Shown here one piece after another: positions 35,375 through 44,610 of a DNA stretch of 64,000 nt. The translations under genes and the position numbers were made by a program. Source of the stretch: Shimia sp047124445 (GTDB lineage: Bacteria > Pseudomonadota > Alphaproteobacteria > Rhodobacterales > Rhodobacteraceae); NCBI RefSeq assembly GCF_047124445.1, contig NZ_CP138921.1:2232001-2296000 (forward strand), read 5' to 3'. The first letter of the stretch is position 1, and every line of letters starts with the position of its first letter. The notes beneath the pieces are model-generated. The model did not search any database and had not been told where the DNA came from. It saw only the letters and a program-made list of their open reading frames with translations.

Positions 35375-36121
35375 CTAGGCAGGAGCCACCTCCGGCTTGG
35401 GGTTCAACACACTCAATGGTTTTTTCACGCGCGCTGACACGCCTGGTCCCGTTGGCGCGTGCACACGCTTGCTCGCCTCCACAATCAGCACCCCGCCCGC
35501 CATCACCGGCGAGACGGTTTTGCCAATGCTTTCCCAAAGCGCGCCAGTCTTTCTCCAAAACCGCTTGTGGCTCGGCGGCTGATACAGGGTCGCGCGATGG
35601 CGCTCCGGCATAAACCCATGCTGACGCAGCTGCGTTTCCAACTGGCCTGCCGAATACGGGCGGCCAAAGCCAAATGGCGTCTTATCACTGCTAGACCACA
35701 TGCCTGTGCGATGCGGCACCACAAACAGCGCTCGCCCCCCAGGCCCAAGCACCCGATGTGCCTCGGCCAACACATCACTGGGCCGCTCGCTGGTTTCCAA
35801 CCCGTGCATCAGCACCAGCCGGTCCACGCGCCCGGTGTCCAGCGGCCAAAGCGTTTCTTCACAGAGCACCGACACATTCGCCATCCCGGCAGGCCAAGGC
35901 ATCACGCCCTGCGGCCCCGGCATCAGGCCGATCACCCGCCGCGCTTCTGGCAAATAGGGCCGCAATAGCGGCACGGCAAAGCCAAACCCGGCCACGGTTT
36001 GTCCTTTGGCCTCGGCAACAGGCCAAAGCTCCAGGATCTCGTCACGCACAGCTTTCTGGGCCGCGCGCCCCAAGGTGCTGCGGTAGTAGAAGTTTCGAAG
36101 ATCCTGCACATCAAGATGCAT
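35375..36121 (-). CDS. Class I SAM-dependent methyltransferase-like protein
   Basis: The 248-residue protein has a Rossmann-like core: TVAGFGFAVPLLRPYLPEARRVIGLMPG near residues 40-65, RVDRLVLMHGLE (motif II region) and EAHRVLGPGGRALFVVPHR (post-II loop, LGPGG), as in methyltransferase domain 11 proteins. The first glycine motif is degenerate (GFGFA instead of GxGxG), so activity is not certain. I chose the ATG at 36121, with GGGGAG upstream; ATGs at 36160 and 36184 would overlap the gloB leader. It is divergent from gloB, a common arrangement in this group, and convergent with the RTX gene by eight bases. Confidence 0.82.
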   Translation of the reverse strand: MHLDVQDLRNFYYRSTLGRAAQKAVRDEILELWPVAEAKGQTVAGFGFAVPLLRPYLPEARRVIGLMPGPQGVMPWPAGMANVSVLCEETLWPLDTGRVDRLVLMHGLETSERPSDVLAEAHRVLGPGGRALFVVPHRTGMWSSSDKTPFGFGRPYSAGQLETQLRQHGFMPERHRATLYQPPSHKRFWRKTGALWESIGKTVSPVMAGGVLIVEASKRVHAPTGPGVSARVKKPLSVLNPKPEVAPA

Positions 36122-36182
36122 TGCACCCGGCTCCCCGATCGGCAAATCTAGAGCTAACATAACAATGCAGAGGCGGATTTCC

Positions 36183-36950
36183 ATGCCCCATCAGATTGTC
36201 ACCATTCCTTGCCTGTCCGACAACTACGCGTTTCTCATCCATGATGCCGCCTCCGGCGCCACCGCCCTTGTCGATGCGCCTGAGCCCGGTCCCATTCTGG
36301 AAGAGCTCAAGGCGCGCGGCTGGACACTCAGCTACGTCTTGTTGACCCACCACCATTGGGACCACGTTGACGGCCTGCCCGACATCCTTGCCGCCCATCC
36401 CGCCAAAGTGATTGGCGCCAAAGCAGATGCGCACCGGCTGCCCGCGCTCGACCTGGCTGTCAGTGAGGGCGAGACTTTCGACTTTGCCGGCGAAACCGTC
36501 TCTATCCTTAACGTGTCCGGCCACACAGTGGGCCACATAGCTTTCCACTTCCCCGACACCGCCGCCGTCTTTACCGGCGACAGCCTGATGGCCATGGGCT
36601 GTGGTCGCCTGTTTGAAGGCAGCCCGGCGCAAATGTTTGACAGCCTCAGCAAGCTCGCCGCGCTACCGGACGCCACCACTGTCTGCTCCGGCCACGAATA
36701 CACCGCCTCCAACTGCACCTTCGCCGCATCCCTCGGGGAAGACAACGCCGCCGTGGCGCAACGCATCGCCGATACCTCCGACATGCGCGCCAAAGGCATC
36801 GCCACCGTGCCGTCTAATCTGGGTTTGGAAAAACAAACCAACCCGTTCCTCCGCAGCGCAGATCCCGCCTTGCAAAAGGCCCTCGGCATGGTAGGGGCCG
36901 CGCCCGTGGACGTCTTCACCGAAGTCCGCAAACGCAAAGACAACTTTTAA
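36183..36950 (+). CDS. gloB: Hydroxyacylglutathione hydrolase (glyoxalase II)
   Basis: The 255-residue metallo-beta-lactamase-fold enzyme hydrolyses S-lactoylglutathione to lactate and glutathione in methylglyoxal detoxification. Metal ligands are in THHHWDHVDG, SGHTVGHIAF (His), TGDSL (Asp) and CSGHEYT (His); the C-terminal FTEVRKRKDNF closes the substrate pocket. Start is MPHQIVTIPC at 36183; an ATG at 36165 is also in frame but would lengthen the usual N-terminus. Secure assignment. Confidence 0.95.
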   Translation: MPHQIVTIPCLSDNYAFLIHDAASGATALVDAPEPGPILEELKARGWTLSYVLLTHHHWDHVDGLPDILAAHPAKVIGAKADAHRLPALDLAVSEGETFDFAGETVSILNVSGHTVGHIAFHFPDTAAVFTGDSLMAMGCGRLFEGSPAQMFDSLSKLAALPDATTVCSGHEYTASNCTFAASLGEDNAAVAQRIADTSDMRAKGIATVPSNLGLEKQTNPFLRSADPALQKALGMVGAAPVDVFTEVRKRKDNF

Positions 36951-37173
36951 TCCGACACCTTCAGGCGGGCGTAAACCCTTTACACACTTGCCCAACGGGA
37001 CGGCGGCTCACGAGAGAGTGACCCAACCAGAGGCTGAATAGAGCGAAATCTGTATCAAATTTTGCAGAAAGTCCTTGAAGACCGCCGTCAATCGACCAAA
37101 CTTTAACCATAAGACCCTATGGTGAAGGCAGGCCCACCCGCCTTCATCGAAACCCGGAGGGAGCAGTCACACC

Positions 37174-39501
37174 GTGCCGTCATTTTCGAACTCACTAGAA
37201 CAAGCCATCCACGCCGCGCTCGCGCAGGCCAACCAGCGCAAGCATGAGTTTGCCACGCTGGAGCACTTGCTCCTGTCGCTGCTGGATGAGCCCGATGCCC
37301 TGCGCGTGATGCAGGCTTGTGGCGTGAACATCGACGAATTACGCAAGGACCTTGAAGACTTCATTGACGATGACCTGTCCAACCTGGTCACCGACATCGA
37401 AGGCTCCGAAGCCGTGCCAACGGCTGCGTTCCAGCGCGTGATCCAACGCGCCGCGATCCACGTTCAAAGCTCCGGCCGCACCGAAGTGACCGGTGCCAAT
37501 GTGCTGGTTGCGATCTTTGCCGAACGGGAATCCAACGCCGCCTACTTCCTGCAAGAACAGGACATGACCCGGTATGACGCGGTGAACTTCATCGCGCACG
37601 GCGTGGCGAAAGACCCGGCCTTTGGCGAGGCCCGCCCTGTGAGCGGCGCGGACGATGAGCAAGAACAACGCATCGAAGGCACCGCCGACGGCGGCGATGG
37701 CAAAGAAAGCGCGCTGGCCAAATACTGCGTTGATCTGAACGTGAAAGCCAACAAAGGCGACGTGGACCCACTGATCGGTCGCGATCACGAGGTCGAGCGT
37801 TGTATCCAGGTCCTCTGCCGACGCCGCAAGAACAACCCGCTTTTGGTGGGTGATCCGGGCGTGGGCAAAACCGCCATTGCCGAAGGTCTGGCCCGTAAGA
37901 TTGTTCAGGGCGAAATCCCTGAGGTTCTGAGCCAGACAACCATCTATTCGCTCGACATGGGCGCACTGCTTGCTGGCACCCGTTATCGTGGTGATTTCGA
38001 AGAACGCCTGAAAGCCGTGGTGACCGAGTTGGAAGATCATCCGGATGCAGTTCTGTTCATCGATGAAATCCACACCGTGATTGGCGCCGGCGCCACTTCC
38101 GGCGGCGCGATGGACGCGTCCAACTTGCTGAAACCTGCACTTCAGGGCGGCAAGCTGCGCACCATGGGTTCCACGACTTACAAAGAGTTCCGCCAACACT
38201 TTGAGAAAGACCGCGCCCTGTCCCGTCGTTTCCAGAAAATCGACGTGAACGAGCCTACCGTGCCGGACAGCATCAAGATCCTCAAAGGTCTGAAAGAGTA
38301 TTTTGAAGAGCATCACAGCGTGAAATACACCGCCGATGCGATCAAAACCGCCGTGGAGCTCTCCGCGCGCTACATCAACGACCGCAAACTGCCGGACAAA
38401 GCCATCGACGTAATCGACGAAGCTGGCGCCGCGCAGCATCTCGTGGCCGCTTCCAAGCGCCGCAAAACCATTGGTGTGAAAGAGATTGAGGCCGTTGTGG
38501 CCAAAATCGCGCGCATCCCGCCAAAAAGCGTCTCCAAAGACGACGCCGAGGTGCTCAAGGATCTGGAAAAATCCCTCAAGCGCGTGGTGTTTGGTCAGGA
38601 CAACGCCATCGAGTCGCTCAGCTCCGCCATCAAACTGGCCCGTGCCGGTCTGCGCGAGCCTGAGAAGCCCATCGGCAACTACCTCTTCGCCGGTCCAACC
38701 GGTGTGGGCAAAACCGAGGTGGCGAAACAGCTGGCGGACACGCTGGGTGTGGAACTTCTGCGCTTTGACATGTCTGAGTACATGGAGAAGCACGCTGTCT
38801 CCCGCCTGATCGGTGCCCCTCCCGGCTACGTCGGATTTGACCAAGGCGGTCTGCTCACCGACGGCGTGGATCAGCATCCGCACTGTGTGCTGCTGCTTGA
38901 CGAGATGGAGAAAGCCCACCCAGACGTCTACAACATCCTGTTGCAGGTGATGGACAACGGCGAGCTGACCGATCACAACGGCCGCACCGTGAGCTTCCGC
39001 AACGTGGTTCTGATCATGACCTCCAACGCGGGTGCGTCCGAGCAAGCGAAAGCCGCGATTGGCTTTGGACGCGACCGCCGCGAGGGTGAAGACACCGCCG
39101 CGATTGAGCGCACGTTCACGCCGGAATTCCGCAACCGTCTGGACGCGGTGATCTCCTTTGCGCCTCTGCCCAAAGAAGTCATCCTGCGCGTGGTCGAGAA
39201 GTTTGTGCTGCAGCTTGAGGCGCAGCTGATGGATCGCAACGTGACCATCGAGCTGACACCAAAAGCCGCACAGTGGCTCGCAGACAAGGGTTACGACGAC
39301 AAGATGGGCGCCCGCCCGCTTGGCCGGGTGATCCAGGAGCACATCAAAAAGCCGCTCGCCGAAGAGCTACTGTTTGGCAAGCTTGCGAAAGGTGGCGTGG
39401 TCAAGGTGAAGGTCAAAAACGGCAATCTGGAGCTGGATCTGGCTGGCCCGGACAACCCACGCATCACCGGCGACAAGCCACCGCTTCTGACGGCGGACTG
39501 A
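37174..39501 (+). CDS. clpA: ATP-dependent Clp protease ATP-binding subunit ClpA
   Basis: The 775-residue unfoldase has an N-domain (residues 1-145), two AAA+ modules with Walker A sequences GDPGVGKTA and GPTGVGKTE, and an IGFG loop (AAIGFGRDRR) that docks ClpP. Start is GTG at 37174, after GGAGGGAG. ClpA feeds substrates, including N-end-rule proteins with ClpS, into ClpP. No clpS gene is seen in the 223 bases upstream, where it often lies in relatives. Its stop overlaps the start of an M23 peptidase gene (TGATG). Confidence 0.96.
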   Translation: MPSFSNSLEQAIHAALAQANQRKHEFATLEHLLLSLLDEPDALRVMQACGVNIDELRKDLEDFIDDDLSNLVTDIEGSEAVPTAAFQRVIQRAAIHVQSSGRTEVTGANVLVAIFAERESNAAYFLQEQDMTRYDAVNFIAHGVAKDPAFGEARPVSGADDEQEQRIEGTADGGDGKESALAKYCVDLNVKANKGDVDPLIGRDHEVERCIQVLCRRRKNNPLLVGDPGVGKTAIAEGLARKIVQGEIPEVLSQTTIYSLDMGALLAGTRYRGDFEERLKAVVTELEDHPDAVLFIDEIHTVIGAGATSGGAMDASNLLKPALQGGKLRTMGSTTYKEFRQHFEKDRALSRRFQKIDVNEPTVPDSIKILKGLKEYFEEHHSVKYTADAIKTAVELSARYINDRKLPDKAIDVIDEAGAAQHLVAASKRRKTIGVKEIEAVVAKIARIPPKSVSKDDAEVLKDLEKSLKRVVFGQDNAIESLSSAIKLARAGLREPEKPIGNYLFAGPTGVGKTEVAKQLADTLGVELLRFDMSEYMEKHAVSRLIGAPPGYVGFDQGGLLTDGVDQHPHCVLLLDEMEKAHPDVYNILLQVMDNGELTDHNGRTVSFRNVVLIMTSNAGASEQAKAAIGFGRDRREGEDTAAIERTFTPEFRNRLDAVISFAPLPKEVILRVVEKFVLQLEAQLMDRNVTIELTPKAAQWLADKGYDDKMGARPLGRVIQEHIKKPLAEELLFGKLAKGGVVKVKVKNGNLELDLAGPDNPRITGDKPPLLTAD

Positions 39502-40463
39502 TGCTCAAACAGAGCTTCGTACTGATCGGCGCGCTCGCAGCTTTCCCGGCTGCGGGCGCGCCAACGTTTTCGATGCCGGTGGACTGCGAGTTGGGTGAAA
39601 CCTGCTTCATTCAGAACTATGTCGACCACAACGAAGGTGACGGCTACTTCGACCACACCTGCGGCCCGCTCTCCTATGATGGCCACAAAGGCACCGACTT
39701 TGCCCTGCCCTCCACCGACGCGATGGACGTTGGTGTGAACGTCTTGGCGGCAGCCGATGGCGTTGTGCTGGGCGCCCGCGACGGCATGGTCGACAAGATC
39801 ATCGCCCCCGAAGACATCCCCAAACTCAACGGCAAAGACTGCGGCAATGGCGTCTCCATCGACCACGGCAACGGCTGGGTCAGCCAGTATTGCCATATGA
39901 AACAGGGCTCTGTGTCGGTCTCCCAAGGTGACACGATCACCCGAGGACAGGTGCTTGGGCAAATCGGGCTCTCCGGCCGCACGCAATTCCCGCACCTGCA
40001 CATCTCCATCCGCGACGGCAACCGCGTAGTGGACCCCTTTGCGCCAGACCGTTTAGGCGTCTGCGGCGAGAGTTACGACACGCTGTGGGAGAGCGACATT
40101 TCCTATGTTGGCGGCGGGCTAATCCGCGCGGGCTTTGAAGTCGGGGTACCCAAGTTTGCCTCCGTAAAATCCGGCATGGCAGGCCGCGACCGCATGCCGG
40201 CACAAGCCAAGGCCATGGTGTTGTTTGGCTACGCCTTTGGCAGCCTGCCCAACGACGAAATGCGACTTTCAATAACCGGCCCGCAAGGCAAAGTGTTTGA
40301 CCACACCACGGTGATGGAGAAAGCACAGGCGCAGTACTTCCGCGCTGGCGGCAAACGCACGCCCATGGGCGGCTGGCCCAAAGGAACCTACCACGGCGAA
40401 GTCACCATCACCCGCGATGGCGCCCAACTCGACCATCAGACCATCACCCTGACAGTCGAATAA
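39501..40463 (+). CDS. M23 family peptidase, exported
   Basis: The 320-residue protein starts MLKQSFVLIGALAAFPAAGA, a signal peptide, and contains the LytM/M23 zinc site: GHKGTDFALP (His and Asp ligands) and QFPHLHISI (HxH). It therefore should cleave peptidoglycan crosslinks or another peptide in the periplasm. Several cysteines (CELGETC, CGNG) suggest disulfides. A second domain of about 110 residues follows the peptidase with no recognised fold. The ATG overlaps the clpA stop, so coupling with clpA is expected though the two act in different compartments. Confidence 0.9.
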   Translation: MLKQSFVLIGALAAFPAAGAPTFSMPVDCELGETCFIQNYVDHNEGDGYFDHTCGPLSYDGHKGTDFALPSTDAMDVGVNVLAAADGVVLGARDGMVDKIIAPEDIPKLNGKDCGNGVSIDHGNGWVSQYCHMKQGSVSVSQGDTITRGQVLGQIGLSGRTQFPHLHISIRDGNRVVDPFAPDRLGVCGESYDTLWESDISYVGGGLIRAGFEVGVPKFASVKSGMAGRDRMPAQAKAMVLFGYAFGSLPNDEMRLSITGPQGKVFDHTTVMEKAQAQYFRAGGKRTPMGGWPKGTYHGEVTITRDGAQLDHQTITLTVE

Positions 40464-40468
40464 AGCGC

Positions 40469-42685
40469 CTATTTCTCGGTGAACTTAAGCTCGATCCGGC
40501 GGTTGCGCGCCCGCGCCTCTGCAGTATCGGCGGGATCAACCGGCTGATACTGACCAAACCCATTGGCCGAGAGCCGCGCGGGTGGCAGGCCCAGCACGTC
40601 GATCATATAGCGCACCACTGACAATGCCCGCGCCTGGCTCAGCTCCCAGTTGTCCGCAAAAGCTCCGCCGTAAATCGGCACGTCATCCGTGTGGCCATCC
40701 ACCCGCAAGATCCAATCAATATTGCTCGGAATGTCGTCAATCACGCTCTGCAGGATGCCCGCCACCTTGGCGACTTCCGCCTGCCCTTCAAACGACAGGT
40801 CCGCCCCTCCAGGCGGGAACAGCACTTCAGAGGAGAACACAAAGCGGTCGCCAACAATGCGCACCCCTTCTTGCGCGCCCAGCAGACTTCGCAACTGCCC
40901 AAAGAATTCAGACCGGTATTGCTCCAAGTCTTTGGTCTGGTTTTCCAGCGCGATCTTTTCCTGCTCCAGCCGGATGCGCTCCGCCTCTTCCAACAGCCGC
41001 CGTTTGCGCTCTTCTGCCGCCGCCCGTGCAAGCGCCGCGTTCAGGTCCGAGCCCAACGCCTCCAGCTGCACCTGCGACGCAGCATCGCGCTCCGCGTAAT
41101 CGTCCAGAATGGTCTGCAGTTGTCCCAACTGATTGCGCAGCGCCGCGATTTGCTGGTTCAGCGCTGCAATCTGGCGCAGGCTCTCGGCCGATTTGGCCTC
41201 TTCTTCTGACAGCGCCTTATTGGCCTCAGCCAGCAACGCATCCCGCCGCTCCGCTTCGGTCAGAGCCTCTGCCTGCGCATTCTCCGCCGCCTTCTGCGCC
41301 GCCAGCGCCTTGGCCAGTTCCTCTTCCACATTCAGCGTGTCGCGCAACTTCTGCTCCGCCGCGAGTTTCGCCGCCAAAGCCGTGGCCAGACGTTCCCGCA
41401 GGGACGAACCGCCCTCTGCCGCCTCAACCTGCGCCGCAACCGCCGCCGCAAGCTGCTCTTCCAGATCCGCCACTTGCAGCGCCAGACCGTCCGCCTTCGC
41501 CGCCGCTTCAGCCCCCTCGGTCTCCGCCGCCAACTTGGCCGCCAAAGCTTTCGTTAGCTGCGCTTCAAGCTCCTGCAAATCGGACCGCCGCTCACCGACC
41601 TGTGCCTCCGCCGTTGCCCGCGCAGCCACTTCGGCCACCAACTGGCTCTGCAACTCGCTCACCGTGCGCCGGTTTTCTTCAAGCCCCAGCAGTGCCGCCG
41701 CCAGCTCTGCCTTGACCGAGGCCAGCTCGCCTTCGCGGGTCTCAAGCTCGGTCTCTACCGTCGCCAGTTTCAGCACGGTGTCAGCCAAATCCGCATCCAC
41801 GTTCTGCCCTTCAACGAGCGCCGCCGCCAGCTTCAGGTCCAGATCATCCCGCGCCGCCTCCGCCGCCGCCAACAAGGTCAGCGTATCCTCGGCCTCCTTG
41901 CGCTGCGCCTCAAGCGCCAGCGTCATCGCCGTCAGCTCCGCATCCGCGTTTTCAAGCCGCTTGCGAAGCTCTTCTGCCGCCGCCGCCTCCAACAGACGCC
42001 GCTGCTCTTCTTCGGTCAACGCTTTGTCCAACTGATCGGCCTTGGCCGTCAGCGCATCAACCTGCAACTGCCCTTCGGCCACCTCGGTCTGCAGGCTGTC
42101 AATCAACGCCTGCATCGCGTCAGCTTCCGCCGCCGCCAGACGCGCCGCCTCCGCGCCCGCATCAATCTCGCTACGCGCTTGTGCCAACGCCAGGTTCAAC
42201 GCCTCGCGCTCATCAATCAGCGTGTCACGTTCGCCTTCCAGCGCGGCAATATCGGCCCGCGCGTCATCCCGCTGCGCCAACAAGGTTGCCACCTGCGCCT
42301 CAAAGCTGGTGATCTGCGCCCGCGCCGCATCCAAGGCCGCCGCCTGTGCATCTCGCGTCGCCGTCAAGGCCGAGATAAGCGCATCTTGCTCACGCAACTG
42401 CGTATCGCGATCCCCCAAGGTGGCTGTCAGCCCGCCAATCTCGGTTTCAAGCTCCCGAGTGCGCGTGCGCTCCAACCCCAAGGCGTCCGCCAAGGCCGCC
42501 ACCTCGGATTGCAGTGCATTCAACTCGGTGTCTTTTTCGGTGATGGTCTCTGACAGTACAAACTGCACGATCATAAAGATCGTCAAAACAAACATCAGAA
42601 CCAGCAATAGCCCGGTCATGGCGTCCACAAACCCGGGCCAAATGCTGGCTTGGAACCGTTGTCCGGTGCGTCGGGACAGGGCCAT
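40469..42685 (-). CDS. MotB-like protein with very long coiled coil and OmpA peptidoglycan-binding domain
   Basis: The 738-residue protein has one N-terminal membrane helix with the MotB signature (WPGFVDAMTGLLLVLMF); Asp21 matches the proton-binding aspartate of MotB/ExbD-type proteins. Residues about 50-600 are an Ala/Glu/Leu-rich coiled coil with heptad-like repetition. The OmpA domain follows (SSEVLFPPGGADLSFEG, LRVDGHTDDVP, ARNRRIELKF) and should bind peptidoglycan. It starts three bases after its MotA-like partner stops, so the two form one complex. A coiled coil of this length would span some 80 nm if extended, far more than the periplasm. Function is unknown. Confidence 0.85.
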   Translation of the reverse strand: MALSRRTGQRFQASIWPGFVDAMTGLLLVLMFVLTIFMIVQFVLSETITEKDTELNALQSEVAALADALGLERTRTRELETEIGGLTATLGDRDTQLREQDALISALTATRDAQAAALDAARAQITSFEAQVATLLAQRDDARADIAALEGERDTLIDEREALNLALAQARSEIDAGAEAARLAAAEADAMQALIDSLQTEVAEGQLQVDALTAKADQLDKALTEEEQRRLLEAAAAEELRKRLENADAELTAMTLALEAQRKEAEDTLTLLAAAEAARDDLDLKLAAALVEGQNVDADLADTVLKLATVETELETREGELASVKAELAAALLGLEENRRTVSELQSQLVAEVAARATAEAQVGERRSDLQELEAQLTKALAAKLAAETEGAEAAAKADGLALQVADLEEQLAAAVAAQVEAAEGGSSLRERLATALAAKLAAEQKLRDTLNVEEELAKALAAQKAAENAQAEALTEAERRDALLAEANKALSEEEAKSAESLRQIAALNQQIAALRNQLGQLQTILDDYAERDAASQVQLEALGSDLNAALARAAAEERKRRLLEEAERIRLEQEKIALENQTKDLEQYRSEFFGQLRSLLGAQEGVRIVGDRFVFSSEVLFPPGGADLSFEGQAEVAKVAGILQSVIDDIPSNIDWILRVDGHTDDVPIYGGAFADNWELSQARALSVVRYMIDVLGLPPARLSANGFGQYQPVDPADTAEARARNRRIELKFTEK

Positions 42686-42688
42686 GGC

Positions 42689-43921
42689 TTAGCCCTCCCT
42701 GCCGCCCTTAGGCGCTGGTGGGCGTTTCAATTGCACCTTGGTGACAGGGCCAGCGCTCTCGCCTTCCGCTGCTTTGCCAATCCGGCGCAGCGCGCGGGCG
42801 ATGCCATTCAACTCGGTGCGCAGCTCGGTCATGCTTTCCTGACGACCGGCAGAAATCTCTTCCAGAATGCGCAGCATCTGTACGTCAATAGAGCGCAGCC
42901 GCATCCGGCTCTCCGCATCCATACCCCCGTCCAGTCCGCCGCCATCAGACAGCTGCGCAATCAAACGCTCCTGCCCCTCGGCAATGCGCAACAGTGCCTG
43001 CGTTGCTGTGTCCTGTGCGTCTAGCCGATCGGCCATACGGTGCATGGCTTCCGACAAGGCTGCCGTGTCACCACCACCCTGCGCAGTCCCTCCAGCCACC
43101 ATGGTCTGGCGCAACTGTTCCAACTGTCCGGACATATGCTCAAACGCCGCGCCCAGCACCGAAATATCGCCACCCTCACCTTCGCCAGTGGAGAAACCCA
43201 CCCGCGTGATCGAGCTCAGCCATTCTTCCAACTCACGGTAAAACCGGTTCTGCCCGTGGCTGGCAAACAACTCCAACAGGCCCACCACCAGCGAGCCGGC
43301 GAGCCCCAACAGGGATGACGCAAAGGCCACGCCCATGCCGCCCAACTGGCTTTCCAATCCGTCCATCAGGCGGCTCACCACGTCGATGCTGGACTCACCC
43401 GAGCCCAAATCAAGGCTCTTAATGGTGTCCACCACCGCTGGCACCGTGGTTGCCAGGCCGTAGAAGGTGCCCAGAAGACCAAGGAAGATCAGCAAGTTTA
43501 CGATGTAGCGCGTGATCTCGCGGCCTTCGTCCACCCGTGTGGCCACAGAATCCAAAATCGAACTCGCCGACGTGGAGGAAATCTGCCCATGCGCCCCGCG
43601 CTCACGCAGCAGGCTCGCCAGCGGCGCCAAAAGAGTCGGCGGCGAGTTGGCGTCATGCCCTTCACGCAACCCCGCAAAACCTTCGATCCAACGCACGGAC
43701 CGGAACAGGGACAGCACCTGACCAAAGGTCGCTGCCACACCCAGCACAAACACAAAAAAGATGAAGCCATTCAGCTCCGGGTTTGCGGTGAACACCGGCA
43801 AAACCTGCGGCAGGGCAACATAGCCCACAGCAGTCACAAGCCCCAAGACGACCAGCATCTGCAGAATCTGGAAGGTGGGCTTAGAGAATTTCGGCTCGAC
43901 GGTACGGTCCGGCTGATCCAT
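42689..43921 (-). CDS. MotA/TolQ/ExbB-family proton-channel protein
   Basis: The 410-residue protein has two N-terminal helices (residues about 18-40 and 52-70) and a pair of channel helices: NLLIFLGLLGTFYGLATTV and GMGVAFASSLLGLAGSLVVG, both diagnostic of MotA/ExbB/ZorA channel subunits. The C-terminal 170 residues are polar and helical, including DRLDAQDTATQALLRIAEG, and presumably cytoplasmic. It would pump or gate protons and drive its MotB-like partner encoded next. The pair is in a two-gene operon. It is not flagellar (no other motility gene) nor a Tol-Pal or Ton set (no tolR, tolB or tonB). Confidence 0.85.
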   Translation of the reverse strand: MDQPDRTVEPKFSKPTFQILQMLVVLGLVTAVGYVALPQVLPVFTANPELNGFIFFVFVLGVAATFGQVLSLFRSVRWIEGFAGLREGHDANSPPTLLAPLASLLRERGAHGQISSTSASSILDSVATRVDEGREITRYIVNLLIFLGLLGTFYGLATTVPAVVDTIKSLDLGSGESSIDVVSRLMDGLESQLGGMGVAFASSLLGLAGSLVVGLLELFASHGQNRFYRELEEWLSSITRVGFSTGEGEGGDISVLGAAFEHMSGQLEQLRQTMVAGGTAQGGGDTAALSEAMHRMADRLDAQDTATQALLRIAEGQERLIAQLSDGGGLDGGMDAESRMRLRSIDVQMLRILEEISAGRQESMTELRTELNGIARALRRIGKAAEGESAGPVTKVQLKRPPAPKGGREG

Positions 43922-44015
43922 TCAGATGGGTCCTGACGCTTTGTTTTTCAGTGCTCACCCTACTGCCATGTCCCTGCGCTGCCAAGGAATTTCACCGCAC
44001 CTGCCTTGGCGACGC

Positions 44016-44540
44016 TTACGCAGCGGTCAATCTGCGCACTTCTTGAGACAGCCACTTCAGATCCGCATCTTCTATGCCCAGTTCAAAAAGATGGCTGGCC
44101 GTGTTGTGCAGATATTCTGTGTTAGGCCCACGCCCGCCCACGGCGGTGGAGATAATCCGCGCCTGCTCATCTAGTGACAGGTGGCAATACTGCGCGTGAT
44201 CAGGGTCAATCACATAGGTCACCGCCTCCACATCACGCCCGTCGCGCAGGGTCAACGGGAGGGTTTCTTCCAGATAAGCCGAACTCACCAATTCCCGCTC
44301 CCGCAGGTAGTCCAACGTGCGCGCCTCATGCCCCTCGGCGACTTTCAGCGCCAGCCCCTGACAATGCGCGCCCACTTCGGCATCCAAGGCCAAAACCAAC
44401 CCAGGCGCTTCAACCGTGCCGCGATGGTGGATCGAACGCATACAGAAACTCCGGTGCCAGCCGTCCAACCGCGCCACCGCCTGTTCTGCCACCTCAAATC
44501 CGGGGTTCCACAAAAGCGATCCGTATCCAAATACCCACAT
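44016..44540 (-). CDS. ChaC-like gamma-glutamylcyclotransferase
   Basis: The 174-residue protein starts MWVFGYGSLLWNP, the substrate-binding signature of the ChaC branch, and contains the catalytic glutamate in DYLREREL. ChaC proteins cleave glutathione to 5-oxoproline and Cys-Gly in the cytosol. The ATG at 44540 is preceded by GAGG and matches the family start; a longer frame to 44612 is not supported. The divergent DUF2125 gene begins 71 bases away. Confidence 0.92.
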   Translation of the reverse strand: MWVFGYGSLLWNPGFEVAEQAVARLDGWHRSFCMRSIHHRGTVEAPGLVLALDAEVGAHCQGLALKVAEGHEARTLDYLRERELVSSAYLEETLPLTLRDGRDVEAVTYVIDPDHAQYCHLSLDEQARIISTAVGGRGPNTEYLHNTASHLFELGIEDADLKWLSQEVRRLTAA

Positions 44541-44610
44541 AGTCTGCCTCTGGTCCTGCTGGCTTTGCGCCGTTAAACACCAAACCGACTCTGTGAGAAA
44601 GGCCCAAGCC

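Noticed and set aside
37339..39342. 667-residue open frame antisense to clpA
   Set aside because: A codon-bias shadow; clpA has full family motifs in the same interval.
40469..43921. Zorya anti-phage system (ZorA/ZorB)
   Set aside because: The channel and OmpA parts resemble ZorAB, but the long coil is in the MotB-like subunit, not the MotA-like one, and no ZorC, ZorD or ZorE gene flanks the pair.
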